Source: Polytrichum commune
Taxonomy: Eukaryota; Streptophyta; Polytrichopsida; Polytrichales; Polytrichaceae
Direction of reading: 5' to 3'
Assembly: GCA_950295325.1 (NCBI GenBank)
Contig: OX485804.1
Coordinates: 70,160,033-70,224,032 of the forward strand
Length of the DNA stretch: 64,000 bases
A program made the translations under genes and the position numbers. The notes under the pieces were generated by a model. It ran no database searches and was not told where the DNA came from. It was given only the letters and a program-made list of their open reading frames with translations. Shown here in pieces: positions 1-13,700 of the stretch; positions within the stretch are counted from its first letter, which is position 1, and each line of letters begins with the position of its first letter.

Positions 1-2
1 GG

Positions 3-1865
3 CTGAAGAATCACGACTGTATGTTGTCCCGGACTCTGACTTCGGGATACCATATCCGCAGGAGGCTGCTCCTGACTGGAACACCAATTCAGAACAGCTT
101 ACAAGAGCTTTGGTCTCTGCTTAATTTTCTTTTACCTGCAATCTTTAATTCCAGTGAGAACTTTGAGGACTGGTTCAATGCCCCCTTTACCGACCGCTCT
201 GATATGTCCCTAACCGAGGAGGAGCAGTTGCTTGTAATTCGGCGGCTGCACCAAGTCATCCGTCCTTTCCTGCTGAGAAGGAAGAAGGCAGAGGTCGAGA
301 AGTTTTTACCAGGCAAGACCCAAGTCATACTGAAGTGTGATTTATCGGCATGGCAGCGTCTTTATTACAAGCAGATTATGGAGTCAGGTCGGGTTGGGTT
401 GGACATTGGCTCAGGAAAATCTCGGGGCTTGTTGAACACAGCCATGCAGTTACGCAAGTGCTGTAACCACCCTTACCTTTTCTTAGAGGGCCAAGACTAT
501 GATCCCCGCAGCCGTGATGAACTAATTCGATCTTCTGGGAAGTTTGAACTCCTTGACCGCTTGCTACCCAAGTTACAAAAAACTGGCCACCGTGTGCTCC
601 TCTTCTCTCAAATGACTCGGCTGATGGATATATTGGAAGATTACTTAGAGTGGCATGGGTTTAAGTTTCTGCGCTTGGATGGGACTACAAAAACCGAAGA
701 GCGGGGGATTCTCTTGCGGGAGTTCAATGCCCCAGATTCTCCCTATTTCATGTTTTTACTTTCAACCCGGGCAGGTGGCTTGGGACTCAATCTTCAAACA
801 GCAGATACTGTGATCCTCTTTGACAGTGACTGGAACCCTCAAATGGATCAGCAGGCTGAGGACCGTGCACACCGCATAGGGCAGAAGAAGGAGGTCCGTG
901 TCTTTGTGTTGGTGAGTGTGGGATCAATTGAAGAAGAGATTCTTGAGCGGGCAAAATCAAAGATGGGGATAGATGCCAAGGTGATACAAGCTGGGCTTTT
1001 CAACACTACGTCCACTGCACAGGAGAGGAGAGAGATGCTAGAAGAGATCATGAAGAGAGGGTCAGATGCAATTGGAACTGATGTTCCAAGTGAGTGTGAG
1101 ATCAACCGGTTGTCAGCACGCGGGGATCATGAGTTTGTCATCTTTGAGGAAATGGATGAGCAGAGGCGACAGGAGGAGGGGTACAGATCCCGCCTTCTGG
1201 AAGAGCATGAGGTCCCAGAGTGGGTGTTCTTGAATGATCCCAAGGCACAAGGCGAAGAGGGCCTGCAAGCAACTCCCAGTCAGGTTACTGGGAAGCGGAT
1301 GCGGAAAGAGGTCATGTACACCGATGTGCTCAGTGACTCACAGTGGATGAAGGCTATTGAAGATGGAGAGGATGTCAGTGCTGCTGTCAAAGTCCAATTA
1401 ACAAAGAGAGTCAAACGGAAAGAGCAGCAGCAGGCAGCCATTGAGCAAGAGGTTGCAGATATGCTTGAAGACGAGGAAGAAATTATTGATGACACTAACT
1501 TAGAGATGTTCGGAGAGGAGGATATCGAGCAGCCAGAGTCGCAGCTTTCTGAAGAACTTGAGGGAGACCTCCAGATCAAGAAATCTGAGCATCGGACCCG
1601 CATCGTAATCAAAAGACGGCAGGACATGGAAGTGATGCCAGGAGCTTTGCAAAATTCTTACAGTGAAGGTGGTGAGAGCCAGTTACGGATTGTTCTGAGG
1701 CCTGATAAGTCTGCAGCCAATTGGAAAGGGCTGCAACGAAAGAGATCAAAACATGGGACCCCAACTGTTGATCAGGACGAATATTCTTTCCTGGATGCAA
1801 AACAAAACATAGACCAAGAGAACGGCTCTGATGATGAGGATGACACATTCCTTGAGAGCATGTAG
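3..1865 (+). CDS. CHR12: SNF2-family chromatin-remodelling ATPase, MINU/CHR12-CHR23 class (5' partial)
   Basis: Catalytic subunit of a plant SWI/SNF complex, using ATP to move nucleosomes in the nucleus. The frame is already open at base 3 (LKNHDC precedes the first ATG at 21), so the gene starts upstream and only the C-terminal part, one exon, is here. Visible in order: the [10 protein letters not shown] motif and the [11 protein letters not shown] helix, the [19 protein letters not shown] segment, helicase-C motifs ([34 protein letters not shown], the arginine finger in DRAHRIGQ), then a SnAC-like region ([13 protein letters not shown]). The tail has EINRL, the EVPEW segment and [20 protein letters not shown], which are typical of Arabidopsis CHR12/CHR23 (MINUSCULE) rather than BRM or SYD. 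The last ~150 residues are acidic and basic low-complexity. No bromodomain or AT-hook is visible. The stop is TAG at 1863. The class assignment rests on remembered family features, not a search. Confidence 0.9.
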   Translation: MKNHDCMLSRTLTSGYHIRRRLLLTGTPIQNSLQELWSLLNFLLPAIFNSSENFEDWFNAPFTDRSDMSLTEEEQLLVIRRLHQVIRPFLLRRKKAEVEKFLPGKTQVILKCDLSAWQRLYYKQIMESGRVGLDIGSGKSRGLLNTAMQLRKCCNHPYLFLEGQDYDPRSRDELIRSSGKFELLDRLLPKLQKTGHRVLLFSQMTRLMDILEDYLEWHGFKFLRLDGTTKTEERGILLREFNAPDSPYFMFLLSTRAGGLGLNLQTADTVILFDSDWNPQMDQQAEDRAHRIGQKKEVRVFVLVSVGSIEEEILERAKSKMGIDAKVIQAGLFNTTSTAQERREMLEEIMKRGSDAIGTDVPSECEINRLSARGDHEFVIFEEMDEQRRQEEGYRSRLLEEHEVPEWVFLNDPKAQGEEGLQATPSQVTGKRMRKEVMYTDVLSDSQWMKAIEDGEDVSAAVKVQLTKRVKRKEQQQAAIEQEVADMLEDEEEIIDDTNLEMFGEEDIEQPESQLSEELEGDLQIKKSEHRTRIVIKRRQDMEVMPGALQNSYSEGGESQLRIVLRPDKSAANWKGLQRKRSKHGTPTVDQDEYSFLDAKQNIDQENGSDDEDDTFLESM

Positions 1866-3109
1866 CCCAACCTCGCAATTATTTTGTTCATTTGGTGCGC
1901 CATAGCAACCTAGTTACCTGTTGAGGGCAAGAGTCCAGCTGTCCATGGCCTGGCGTGGGCCATCTGGACCATCCAGTGGGGCAATGGCTGGATGGAAGCC
2001 CCATGCTGCTGGCTTGTTTCGGCCACGGAGGCAGGGAGGCCAGTTCTCCACAACTCACAGAATCTGTGCACGAATGCCGCCGCTTTGGTATACAGGATCA
2101 TAAAGAGGACACCACAGAGAAGGTGGTCAAAACTTTTCACATCATTTGCAGGTATTCCAAAAATGAGGTAGGGGATGTTGCCTTATCCTCATGATGCAGG
2201 ACACCATTGTGGAAACAAACTTGATCAGAAATTCAGGTTGCCAGAGAATGGAGACATTGATCAGATCAAAGCTGGAATCAAAAGTGATACACTGACAATC
2301 ACTGTACTTAAACAAAAGATGCAATGTGCAGTAAGCTGAAGAATCGAGGTTAAGTAGTGAAGTTGGTAACTTTGCTCCAACTGATCGTTCACAAGCCAAG
2401 CCCACACTGTGAAAAGGGAGTAGAGCCTACTTCTGAGGAGCCAATCACATTGATATCAAAGGAAACTACTCCACAGGAGCAATTTATTGATTTTGAAGAT
2501 TAGGGGACTTGCACAGAGGAGATGATGATTTAGAGCTTCCAACTTCTCCTGTATCAGATTTTTGAACATATGGACTATATTGACAGGATATATTGTAAAG
2601 GGGCAAAGCTGGATTTTATCAAGTAAAAAAACCTTTGGTGATACATCCTGAAAAATATGCATCCCCAAGGTAAAAGTGAGGGCTGTCAAAACTTTTTGAC
2701 TATGAAAATGCATACTTCATCATCTCCTCATAGTTAATTATTGTTCTGTTAGCTTATCATCGAGGAGAAGGCTCTGGGTGCACTACAGGAATAATGCCCT
2801 GTAGAGTGACCTGTCACTTCTCTTTTTTGGGCCGTCTGATGATGTACCTTTTTCTCCCTGGCTGGCTGTTGTTTTGGCGGTTCTTGAAATCAATAATTCT
2901 TCCAATTCTCCAATGCATTGCGCTTCCTCCGGACTGGGTAGACGTGGTTACACAAGATGCTGACCCACTGAGCTTTTATTGGTGCTCGGTAAGACTTCTA
3001 CATTTGCCACAAAAGTTGATTCAATGCTGGATGTTCTAGTCGGACTTCAAATTTGACCAACAATTAGGGGTTAGCCTTCAAAGAAATTCTGTACATTATG
3101 ATCTGCTTG
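1866..3109. other. 3' flank of the SNF2 gene, no supported gene
   Basis: The stretch between the SNF2 stop and the tandem repeat holds only short ORFs on both strands. An open stretch at 2794-3000 ends at a good-looking donor (gctcg then gtaaga) and could be an upstream exon of the next gene, but its translation is hydrophobic and unlike a small-heat-shock N-terminus, so it is not called. Confidence 0.5.
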
Positions 3110-4640
3110 CTTGTTTGGTGTCAAATGGATATACATTGTGGAGAAGCGTTTCAAAGTTTTCTTCAGCTTATCTGATTTGGTTCTCAACCTTCAAAGAATT
3201 CTTTGATTATGAACTGCTTTGTTTTTTGGTGTCTGGAATGCATAGAACATTGTGGAGGAGAAGTGTCACCAGTTTTCTTGGGGTGGTTTGGTTCTTAACC
3301 TTCAAAGAGCGTCTTCACATTACGATCCGCTAAACTCTATGGTGTCTGGAATGCATAGTACATTGTGGAGAAGTAGATATTGCGAATTTCTTTTGCTCTG
3401 AACATTCCTACTATTTTTTCCTTGGTGCTGATATTTGGGACCCATTCTTCTCCAACAGGAGCTTAAAGCAAATGCCGGACACTGTGGACTGTCTTTTTGA
3501 GCTGCCTTTTCCTCGCACACCTGCTACAACTACCACTCCCCCAATGTCTGGGAGCTTATGCAGCCCTTGGGATGTGATGGAGGATGAGGATACTTTCAGG
3601 CTCCGATTTGAAATGCCAGGGTTAAACAAGGAGGTAAGTTGAATTTTCAAAGAATGTTTTTCACTTTGTGATGATCTGCTAAGTTTTTGGTGTCTGGAAT
3701 GCATAGTACATTGTGGAGAGGTGTCATCAGTTTCCCTTTAGGTGCTCTGATTTGGTTTTTAAACCAGAAATTGAATCTGTGTATTATAATCTGCTTGTTT
3801 GGTGTCTGGAATGCATACTTTGTGGAGAAGTGTCATCAGTTTCCCTTAGGTGCTCTGGTTTGGTTCTTAACCTTCAAAGAGCTCCTTCACATCAAGATCT
3901 GTTAAGCTTTTGGTGTGTGGAATGCATAGTAGACATTGTGGAGAGAAGTGTCTTGATTTTGCTTCAGGTGCTCTGGTGTGGCTCTTAACCTTCAAAAAAT
4001 GTGTCTACCTTATGATCTGCTTTTGTGATGTCTAGAATGTATATATACATTGTGGAGAAGTGTCATCAGTGTTCTTCACGTGCTCTTGTTTGGTTCTTAG
4101 TCTTTGAAACATTTCTCTACATTATGATGATCTGCTTGTTTGGTGCCTAAAATGGTCATACATTGCATTGAAGTGCCACCACGTTTCTTCAGTGGTGCTC
4201 TTTGGTAGTTAACCTCGAATGAATCTCTCTACATTATGATCTGCTTTCTCTTATGGTGTCTGGAATGCACAGTACATTGTGAAGAAATGACATAGTTTCT
4301 CTTCAGGTGCTCTAATCTGGTTCTTAACCTTCAAAGGAATACTCTTCATTTTGATGTGCTTGTTTGGTGCCTGGAATGGACATACATTGTGGACAAGTGT
4401 CATCAGTTTTCCTTCAGGTTTTCTCTGATTTGGTTCTCAAACTTCTTCCAATGTAGATAAATTTCTTTGAAGGTTATTTTTCCTTGTTTTGTTCTTTGAC
4501 CTGCATAATACATTGTGGACAAATGCCATCAGTTTTCCTTCAAGTTTGCTCTGGTTTGGTGTTCTGCACCTTCAAAGAAAATCATTACATTATGATCTGT
4601 TTGTTTTGGTATCTGAAATGGACACAAATTGTGGAGGAGC
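3110..4640. repeat. ~114-bp tandem repeat array, twelve units, interrupted by a coding exon
   Basis: A unit containing GTGTCTGGAATGCATAG, ACATTGTGGAGAAGTG, then TTTGGTTCTTAACCTTCAAAG and an ATTATGATCTGC(TT) segment recurs. Its 'attgtggag' core falls near 3138, 3254, 3363, 3710, 3824, 3936, 4050, 4161 (degenerate), 4275, 4387, 4508 and 4628, giving a period of about 110-120 bp. Units are diverged. The array stops at about 3370, a coding exon occupies about 3373-3633, and the array resumes at about 3680, so most of the following intron is made of it. Confidence 0.85.
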
Positions 4641-4912
4641 TGTGTCATTCTTGACCAACATTTCGAATAATTTTGATGATTTAGGTCAAAGTGACAGTCG
4701 AGGACAGTGATTTTGTAATCAAAGGCGAGCACAATGCCAAAGGAAATGAAGACAAGCATGGCTGGTCATCTCGCAGCTACGGCAGCTACCACACCCGCTC
4801 AACATTGCCTGATTATGTGAAACATGATGGTGTGAAATCTGAGCTCAATGGTATTTTACCTGTCAACATGCCCAAGAGCAAGGGAGAGCCCAAGAAAAAT
4901 GGGATTAACTGA
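3421..4912 (+). CDS. Small heat-shock protein (HSP20/alpha-crystallin domain), organellar type, N-terminus unresolved
   Basis: ATP-independent holdase chaperone of the plant sHSP family. Two exons are supported: up to 3633 (donor gag|gtaagt) and 4685-4912 (acceptor gatttag|gtc), joined in phase 0; the stop is TGA at 4910. The first exon reads WDPFF (from 3436), then SLKQMPDTVDCLF, which resembles the amphipathic segment of chloroplast and mitochondrial sHSPs, then PWDVMEDEDTFRLRFEMPGL, the start of the alpha-crystallin domain. The second exon gives VKVTVEDSDFVIKGEH, WSSRSYGSYHTRSTLPD and a shortened last strand and tail (GILPVNMPK). Odd points: one residue seems missing at the splice (normally KEDVKV), the usual GVLYITIPK strand is altered, and the frame stays open upstream to at least 3361 without a clear acceptor or transit peptide. 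It may be a degenerating copy. The intron is almost wholly tandem repeat. Confidence 0.7.
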
Positions 4913-4930
4913 CATCATCATCAAGGATTT

Positions 4931-5013
4931 GGGCGAACCAACCCATACACTTGTTCCTTGTTGGATGCCTAAACCCTTGCCTCCAAGGAACCAGTGTATG
5001 GGTTGATTCGCCC
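4931..5013. repeat. 30-bp inverted repeat with 23-nt loop just after the sHSP stop codon
   Basis: Bases 4931-4960 and 4984-5013 are reverse complements at 28 of 30 positions. The arms begin GGGCGAACCAACCCATACAC and end GTGTATGGGTTGATTCGCCC. The hairpin begins 19 bases after the sHSP stop, so it probably lies in the 3' UTR. It could be a small foldback transposon remnant or a hairpin RNA precursor. Confidence 0.85.
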
Positions 5014-5117
5014 CAGCCGTCATCATGTACACGTTCCAGTGAGTTTTTACAGGACATGTGGATATTAAGGTAGAAGGAATTAATGTGGACAGGTTTGTGA
5101 AAAATGGGGGGTGTCAT

Positions 5118-7626
5118 TTGTTCAAAAAGTGAAGAGGAAATGACCTATTTAGTAGGTTATTTGGTCGGCTGGCACTATCAAAGTTATGCATTGTGTAAAC
5201 AAAAGAGGTATCATTAGTAAATTGCAAAAGGTTTTTATTGATAAACTATGTTCACATGAGCCAATTTGTGGATGCATTTTGGGTTGTTTGGAATGGCTTC
5301 ATCTTTATTGTGTCTTGTTAAGGTAAGTGGGTGTTTTATGGACACTGTAAGCTCTGCACTTGCTTCTCGTAGGTTGTGAAACACGCATTTAGTGTGAGAT
5401 GATTGCCAATTCCAAATCATGCCTGTAGCCTCATTAGTTGGGGCGGACGCTAAACCTCCCCCTACAAACTTTCAAGGCGATGCGGCACCTCCAGGCAGTC
5501 CTCACAAAAATCTAATTTTTTTAATCCTGATCAAAAACCGCTGTCCGCTCTGCCCGACTTTGAAAAAATAAAATTGCGTTTGCATTCTTGAAGGCCGCTT
5601 GTCCATATAATCTATATTGAGTGCACTTCATCTTCAAGGTCCAGAATCCAATATATATATGTATATATACATTCATTTTCGTTGAGTAAATAAGCAATTG
5701 AGTGGGATTTCAATTTCAAAGTGAAACCATCAATAAAGCATATAATGAACATGGAAGTAAAAAATATTTCAAAACCCTCATTAGCATTGAAGTTATAATT
5801 TTTGTGACTTATCATTAAAAGGATCTTTGTCATTCTAAAACGGAACTAAAATTAACATTGGTATTTTTAGTATGTATATTTTATAGCTAATGCCTTCTAT
5901 TTCCACAAGTATTTATACACGTTCAAACTAATAAATTGTGATTGAATGTAATTAATTCTAATTAATTCTAATTAAGCCCAATTAAATCAGAAAGTATGCT
6001 TAACAATTTAAATAATCCTAATTAATTTATAAAATGCACTTACTTGAATTAATCATGATTTAATTCTGATATGAGGAATGATGTGCTTAATTACACTTGT
6101 TTAGGCTTCATTATGCTTAATTAGTCCGAGTGTGTATGAATACTTGTAGAAACCTAGGGCTTGCGCTCAATTACTTTCTAGTAAGGTTATTTACACTTAA
6201 TTACATTTAATCACATTTAATTAGTCTGAATGTGTATGAATACTTTGTGAAAGTAGAAGGTATTAACTAAAAAAGTATAGAAGTTTGTGACAGCAGGTCT
6301 TATAGGGTTTGTGGCAATCAATTAAAATTGCCATGGTGGGGACTTGCACCTAAACATATGTTAAGGTCCCTCAACACGGTCCACTTTCACATTTATATTG
6401 AGCTTGAGGGCCCATCGATCATGAAATTGGATTTCTATTTTCTCAATGATTTTCAAGGATCTTTAGATTTTTGTGGTCATGATTCTTGGTTTGTCGACCG
6501 CTCTTAGTAGTTGCTATGAGTTGCAAGAATCATCCATCATTGTGCAATTTCAAGTTGAAGTTTGTGAGTACAATGATCGAATTTTTATGCCAACATATTT
6601 GTTTCTTACATGCATGACATTCTCTCATTTGTTGAACTCTTGGCATGTTAGGTTTAGTATCATGTTTTCTAATAGAATAAATTAAGGATGTAAAAATGCT
6701 TATTTTCAAAGTTGAAGGCACATACACATTGTTAAATAAACTCCTATACATGCAATATAAATATAATTACCAATGCGATTCCCACACAAAACATTTCATT
6801 TCATATTTGCATAACATTATTTAGTTGTGTGGGGTTGTTTCATGAATATGAGTATTTTCAAGAAAACGTCCTTGGACAATTTTTGTTGGATTCCCAGATG
6901 AATTCAAGGGGTTGTGGCTCCAATATAACCCTAGCTCACAATGACATTCTAGGAAAATTGGAATGAGAAGCCGAGCAATCCCACACATTTGTATAATCTT
7001 ATGCAGACATTTCTTTTTAATTAAAAAAAACACCAAATACTTAAAAACAATAGAATATGCAAAGAGAAGAAGCTCGAAGCTTACCAAGTTTGCCAAGTGG
7101 TTACGGAACATATAGTCTTAAAAGAACAATAGCAAATCGAACTCATAACCTTATATTGAATATCTCACAGTTGGAAGGCTATAGTGAATCTTTCTCAGTT
7201 ATTTGTAAGTTAAGGAAAATCTTTGACTAAGTTAACTCAAACTCTTTCACTTGAATACATACTGTAAGTATCAGAGAGATGCTTCTGCACTAGACTACCA
7301 CACCATAAATCATCGCCTAGTTTGGGAGCTCTATCTATTTCACACACATAAAGCAAGGGTTAGGAATCACAATGGAACCAGAAGAGAATGTTATGACTGT
7401 AGAAAGGCTCTCCCTTGCAATTGGGGTTAAACAGTAAGTTAAGGATGAGTCTTACTTAAGTTAGCCTAAGTTAAGTGACCTAAGCTTAACTTAAGTAAGT
7501 TAGCGATGGTAGTGTCCTACGAAAGGAAGAAGTAATGGAGCTTGCGGGCAGACCCAGGCGTGCCATGATGGCGTGGTGTTGCTTGGACGCCGTGGCCATG
7601 TGGGAATCGTCGAGTGATGCACACGT
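5118..7626. other. AT-rich intergenic region, no supported gene
   Basis: No ORF here looks coding. The segment at about 5935-6240 is rich in TTAATTA/TAATTAA words such as CTAATTAATTCTAATTAA, a low-complexity AT tract. The last few hundred bases contain the promoter and 5' UTR of the following ATG7 gene, but I see no clear TATA box that I would defend. Confidence 0.5.
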
Positions 7627-7758
7627 TTGCTCAACTTGAATGGCATAATCTCTCATTTGGACCTGAATCTGTCACGAAATTTGGCACTTTTTTCACGCTC
7701 TAGGGTTTGGATTGTATTCAATTCAAGGTTTCTTGTATTTGTGAGTCGCTGTTGGATC

Positions 7759-10700
7759 ATGGGAAAAACTTCAGCAGTAATGGAGGAATCCGTGAGCAGC
7801 ACTTCCAAAGTGGAGATGGTTGTGAACGAAGGGGATGCGGGTCAGGTGCCGATGCCATTCAAGTTTGTTGCATGGGCGGGGTCTGCGGATACAGGTTTCT
7901 GGCATCGCCTGGCGGATTTTAAGCTTGATACTCAGAAGCTTACGGAGGAACCCATCTCCATCTCAGGTAGCTACGCCTTTGCTCTTTGCAATCTATAATC
8001 TTGGTGCATAAATCACTATCAGAATTATATATGGTTATTAGGCCGTCTGGGTAATGGACGTCAAGTGTAGATCCATCTGATGCCTTGAGATTGAGGTTGT
8101 GCAGGATTCTTTGCACCCTGTAACCAACCACATGCCCCATCCTATTTGCAGCTGATGTTGGAATCGCTCCCACCCGACCTGGGTATCAACGATGGGCCTG
8201 CGGAAGTGCCGTACAATCGAAACCGATTACCAGTGCCTGGAACCCTATATAACACAAATACACTCGAGAGTTTCAATGCTCTTGATAAGCGATCGCTCTT
8301 GAGAACTGCAGCTGATAAGGTCAATTTTCAATGCCATTTCTACATTATTCGCCACGAGACACTAGTGTATGTGAATCATTGTGCACTCAGTTTATTAGTG
8401 GAAGTGAAACCTTCTATGTTGTGGTTGTAAATTGTCCTCAATTTGTGTATATGCTACAATCTGCTAAATGCTCAATGCTTATACGCTCAATTTGTCAAGA
8501 ATAATATGTGTCTGAACATTCTTGAAATATCCACTCGATGCTGTGTTACAGATTTGGGATGATATCACATCAGGAAGAGCAGAGGAAGATAGCAGTCTTC
8601 TAAGTAGATTTTTCATCATTTCATTTGCTGATTTGAAGAAATGGACTTTCACGTACCGGTTTGCGTTTCCTGGTTTGGTCATGTCACCACAAGCTACTGC
8701 CGCTGCTTGTCAACCTGCCTCTGATGTCTTCAACAGCGATGAGGTGACCTATCTGCATGGGCCGTTTTATTTTTATTATTTTTATGTATATGTCTATACT
8801 ACAAGGTCACTTTTACACACTAGCTGTGAACATTATAGTGTGGGAACATCTCAAGTACAATCTGATGATCCATGGAACCTGAAACCCTCCAACATGAATT
8901 GTTACATATTGGAGGGTTTGGAGTTGCAGATTACAAGCATTGGTCAATACTTGTGACCTAAACTATGGCCTGGAGACGATTATAAGACATTCATTAATAT
9001 ATATTTTGTCAGGCTGCAGGGATCTTGACAGCATGCACAGTGTGGCGAGGTTTGCCATCAGGAGCAAGTGAGCTACAACTTTCAAAGATAGTTTTGTTTT
9101 GAAGTTTTTGAGACACACTTTGTTTTATGATTTGGTCACTTCTATCACTAATTATATGTATATAGATCAGTTATTTGTTCTTGTGGCAATCTGGGCTAGA
9201 GGGATGTTTTTTCATACATACTACATGTTAGAAGAATTAGTGTTTAGAATTTTCTTTTTGCATCATTAGCAAGAAAATTGCTGGAGATGCAAAGCAAGAC
9301 CCAAATTACTGACATCAACACTTCGTGGTAACTGGCTCTTGAAAGTGGCGGGGCATGTTTAGGACCCAATCAAACTTATTGTTAGATTCTAAGAACCCAC
9401 CAAAGCATGCTGCCAAATTTTAGCAGAATTTTAAAAGCTGTCATTTTTGAGGAAGTGGTAAGATAGCAGTTGATTTTGTATTCAGCGTTTTAGGTAAGTT
9501 TGTTTGGCTTCAAACTTGGCAGTCAATGTGTAGCTGTGTCTTCTTTACAGGATTGACTTCTTTTCTACTACACCTGACATCTGATTCCCGAGTTAGAGCT
9601 CGATCTTTAAAAGACTGGGACAGTGCACAACAAGAAGGTGGAAAGGTGAATGGTCTGCTATGTATGAATTATGTGTATGGTCTTTCCTAATCAACTTTAC
9701 TTCCCGATATCTGGTGCCCCTTGTACCATCTTATTATGTTCATGTCTCTGGTGTTTTTCCGGTGGTGTGCAAATAGTTTATTTTTTTGCTGGTCCTCTCT
9801 CAATGATTCTGACAAGGAGTATATTGGTAGATTTTGAATCGAGCAATGTGAATTTCAATGCAGATAAGCTTTTTGGCTCCATAAGTATAGTCTTTTTAGC
9901 TAGATCCAAGTTGATAGAAAAATCATATTTTGACTATCTTCCAAATATCTTCCAGGTTATTTTAGCATTTTATGATCCTTGCAACATGATAGCAAACCCT
10001 GGGTGGCCACTCCGGAATCTCCTGGCCTTGGCAAGTGTGAGATGGGGTGTCACAAGAGTACAAGCTCTCTGCTATCGGGAGAATCGGGGTGGTCATTTAG
10101 ACCTTGAGCATTCTCCAGTCCTTGATATAATTCTGCCACCTAAGCCTGGTTAGTATCTAAGGTCACTAGATTCATATGCACGCTTATCTTTGTTATTGCT
10201 CCCAGTCTGGTCTTAAGTGGAGTCTGCATATAATTCCTCTTTCTTGCTTTTTGTTGCAGTCTCATGTAAGTCTTACATTAAAGTTTTTGAGGTTCTTTAC
10301 AGTTTTATTAAAGAAGAAGCTGTCTGTCACATGCCCATGTCTTGAGCTTGTTCTGTTGTAGCATTGGTTTATTATTTAGGAGGCTATGTTTGACTAATAG
10401 TATTTAAAGACTTGCTCTCTTTGCAGAGTGGAAAGAACCAGCTGGGTGGGAAAGAAATGCACGTGGTGGCAATGGTACTAAGCGAGTTGACCTTGGTCAA
10501 TCAATGGATCCTATTAAGTGAGTTCTTGTGTAAATGAGTAGTCAACTAGAAGAGGATGATATGTATCTGATGATAATTTAGTTAGTATCTGCACTATAAT
10601 AGGTCTAGTTTGGAAAAGAAAGGCACTTGATAGAGAAACCAAATTGTCACATGAATTATTATTATTATTATTATTTTCAAAATATTTTGATTTGACATGT

Positions 10701-13700
10701 TAGCTTCTTTGGTAGGTTGGCTGAGTCTGCAGCAGATCTAAATCTGAAGTTGATGAGATGGAGATTATTGCCATCACTGGACTTACCACGTATGGCATCC
10801 ACTAGATGCTTGCTTCTGGGAGCAGGCACTCTGGGCTGTCAAGTTGCACGCATACTCATGGTAAGCAGGAGGTTGAACGGATAATTCATTCACCCCATTG
10901 CTTGTATGAATACCTCGTTACTGGTGCGAACTCAGAAAAGTAGAACTTATCTCCTCATGAAGTCTTCAAATAACTGAATTACTTGTTTGCATGTCTGTTC
11001 ACTATCCCAGTTACTATGACATGGGATTTAAGTTGTGTTTGAATGGTAATATTCATTTACTTTCTTTTCTAACTCGGATTTGAACTTGGTCTTGAAAGGC
11101 ATGGGGAGTGCGGAATATCACACTGGTCGATTATGGAAGGGTTGCCATGTCAAATCCTCTTCGGCAGTCACTCTTCACTCATGAAGACAGCTTAAACAAT
11201 GGGAAGCTGAAGGCTGAAGCAGCTGCCGAGAACCTCAAGCGAATCTTCCCTGGTGTGGTAGTTTTCCAAACCTTGGTTTCTCTGCAAATGACTATGAGCC
11301 ATCAGCCATGGAATTGTGCTACTGTAGGGATTGTTGGTGGTGGAGAATCTTCTCCTTTCTCCTGATTGTTGCCTGCCATGATGGTGTTGCATGACTATCT
11401 GACATAATATTTTTTCTTATGCTTTTAATTAGCTACACAGGGTATTTCTCTTAACTGGAAAGTGTATCAGCTTGCATAAATATCTGAGTGCTAGGTTCCT
11501 TTGCCTTTGATACTGACCTGCCTGGTCTCATTTCTGCTCTGTTCTATTCCAGACAGCTTCAAATGTGGTTTTTTTTTCTTCCTGTGGACAGAATGCTGTT
11601 GGTGTTCGCTTGTCAATCCCTATGCCAGGTCACTCTGTTGGGGATAATGAAGTTCCTGGGGTGCTCCAAGACTGCCACAGGCTGAAAGAACTGGTGGATG
11701 AGCATGACACTGTATTCTTGTTGACTGATACACGTGAAAGTCGGTGGCTGCCCACTTTGTTATGTGCAGACTCCAATAAGGTACACCCAAGTTTATACTG
11801 CTGTGATTACAAGGTCATGTTCCTTTGTAAGTCCTTGAAGCAGGAGCTGAGTACAAAATGTTGACTCTCTTTTCTTATAATCTGCAGGTGGCTATCAATG
11901 CAGCACTAGGGTTTGACACGTACTTGGTTATGCGCCATGGTGCTGGTCCCTTTGTGGGCTGTGAGAGCAGTGATAATGCGAGCAGTTCCAGTGCAGGCCA
12001 AACACTCAGATTGGGCTGTTACTTCTGTAACGATGTGGTTGCTCCCTTGGATGTATGTATACTTTCACTATGGGAAACTGTTTCTGTTTTGAGAGTGCAC
12101 AACTTTCTCTTTACTGATTTACCATCAGGAAGATATGCAATTCAATCTGGTTGAATTTCACATGGCTCCTGAATGAACAACTTGTATCGCTACCTGTTCA
12201 GCTGCTTGAAATTGGTGTAATTTCAAAAAATCCTTTGGTTAATTTCTTCTATTGAGTTTCGGGTAGAGGGTTTAGGTAGAGTGACAGATTTTAAGCTTTA
12301 TCACCTTTACTGAGAGCTACATAAAATATTTTGTTGCAGTCAACAGCAAATAGGACCTTGGACCAGCAGTGTACTGTAACAAGGCCGGGATTAGCTCCAA
12401 TTGCTGCTGCCCTTGCTGTGGAGCTTGCAGTGGGTCTCCTCCACCATCCACTTGGGTGAGACTTTGCAGATTAACCCTCAACTCTTTATTGCCTGAGCTT
12501 GTTTCCATATGGTCAACCATATCTTGCACCCAACATTTCACCACTCATTTATGATACTTTTCTATAGCAACATGAGCATACCACTAACTCATTGTAAATT
12601 TTCAGAATTTTCTATTAATAATAACAAACTAATTTTTTTCTATATCATAAAATAGAACTTAAAATCATAGAATTTATAAATCAAATTTGAAAAGAACAAT
12701 ATTTCACAAACTTTGTAACATTTGTAAGTATAACATGGTAAGGAAAAATTTAGCTTTAGTATCTCAGTATAAAACTTTGATTGATTACGATGCGATATAA
12801 TGTAGTTGACACCTTATGACTTATAGGGCTTGCAAATGCAATTAAAAACTCAAATTTTGGGAATTTTTTGATTTGTAAAGTGGAATAGAAAGTAGTTTTC
12901 AAGATTTTTCTTCATCACTGAAGCTGTGTCATCTTAAGTTGGAATTTAGGTTTGAACGATGAAAAGCCTTGAGGGGGCTCCTTAGGAAATTAAGGGTTAA
13001 TGGTTCAAAGGAGCTCCCATGGGGCTTTTTGAATACATTCCACATAAGTGTATTAAAGCCAATCTTATCCTCTTTGACACTAACTTAGTTTAGTGAGTCT
13101 ATACGCTTCCAGTGAGTGTAACACATATGTTCTGAATGAGAGCCAAATTTAATAAAGGGAATACATACAAATATGCTAGTGTTAGTTTTCTTTCTATATG
13201 TCGTATATTTGGTCACTGTTGCCATCTGTTATTGTATCTTTGCTCTTCTTGAGTAACATGTATCAAATGTAGGTTCAAGGTCATATGCAAAGTCAGATGT
13301 TGAAATACTATATAAGTTTTGAACTCAAAATCATGAATTGTGGTGTCCTCCACATTACAAGAGTGAATACAACTTCCAACTGCATGGATGTTATCTCGAA
13401 GTCATTATTAACATGGTCTATTTATATGGGAAAATCAAGCCTGTCATCTTAGACCGTCTTACATCAAAAAATTCCTAGGTCATATAAGGTGCCATTTCAT
13501 TATTATTACTATTAATAATGACTTATTTGAGTTCGTGGAATGGTATTAGGAATTTTCATATAGAATGAGCACTCTTGTACTTTCATTGAAACTGTGGTTT
13601 GATTGAACAGTTAGTAAATGTGGTGGGAAAGCTCCACGTACAGCAAGTAATAGGTCCACATCATTTGGAGCAAACAGTGAAAGGAAGTGTAGCGAATTGC

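Noticed and set aside
1280-1627. 115-codon minus-strand ORF across the SNF2 gene
   Set aside because: Antisense to an acidic/Glu-rich coding segment; the serine-rich translation is a shadow of the real frame.
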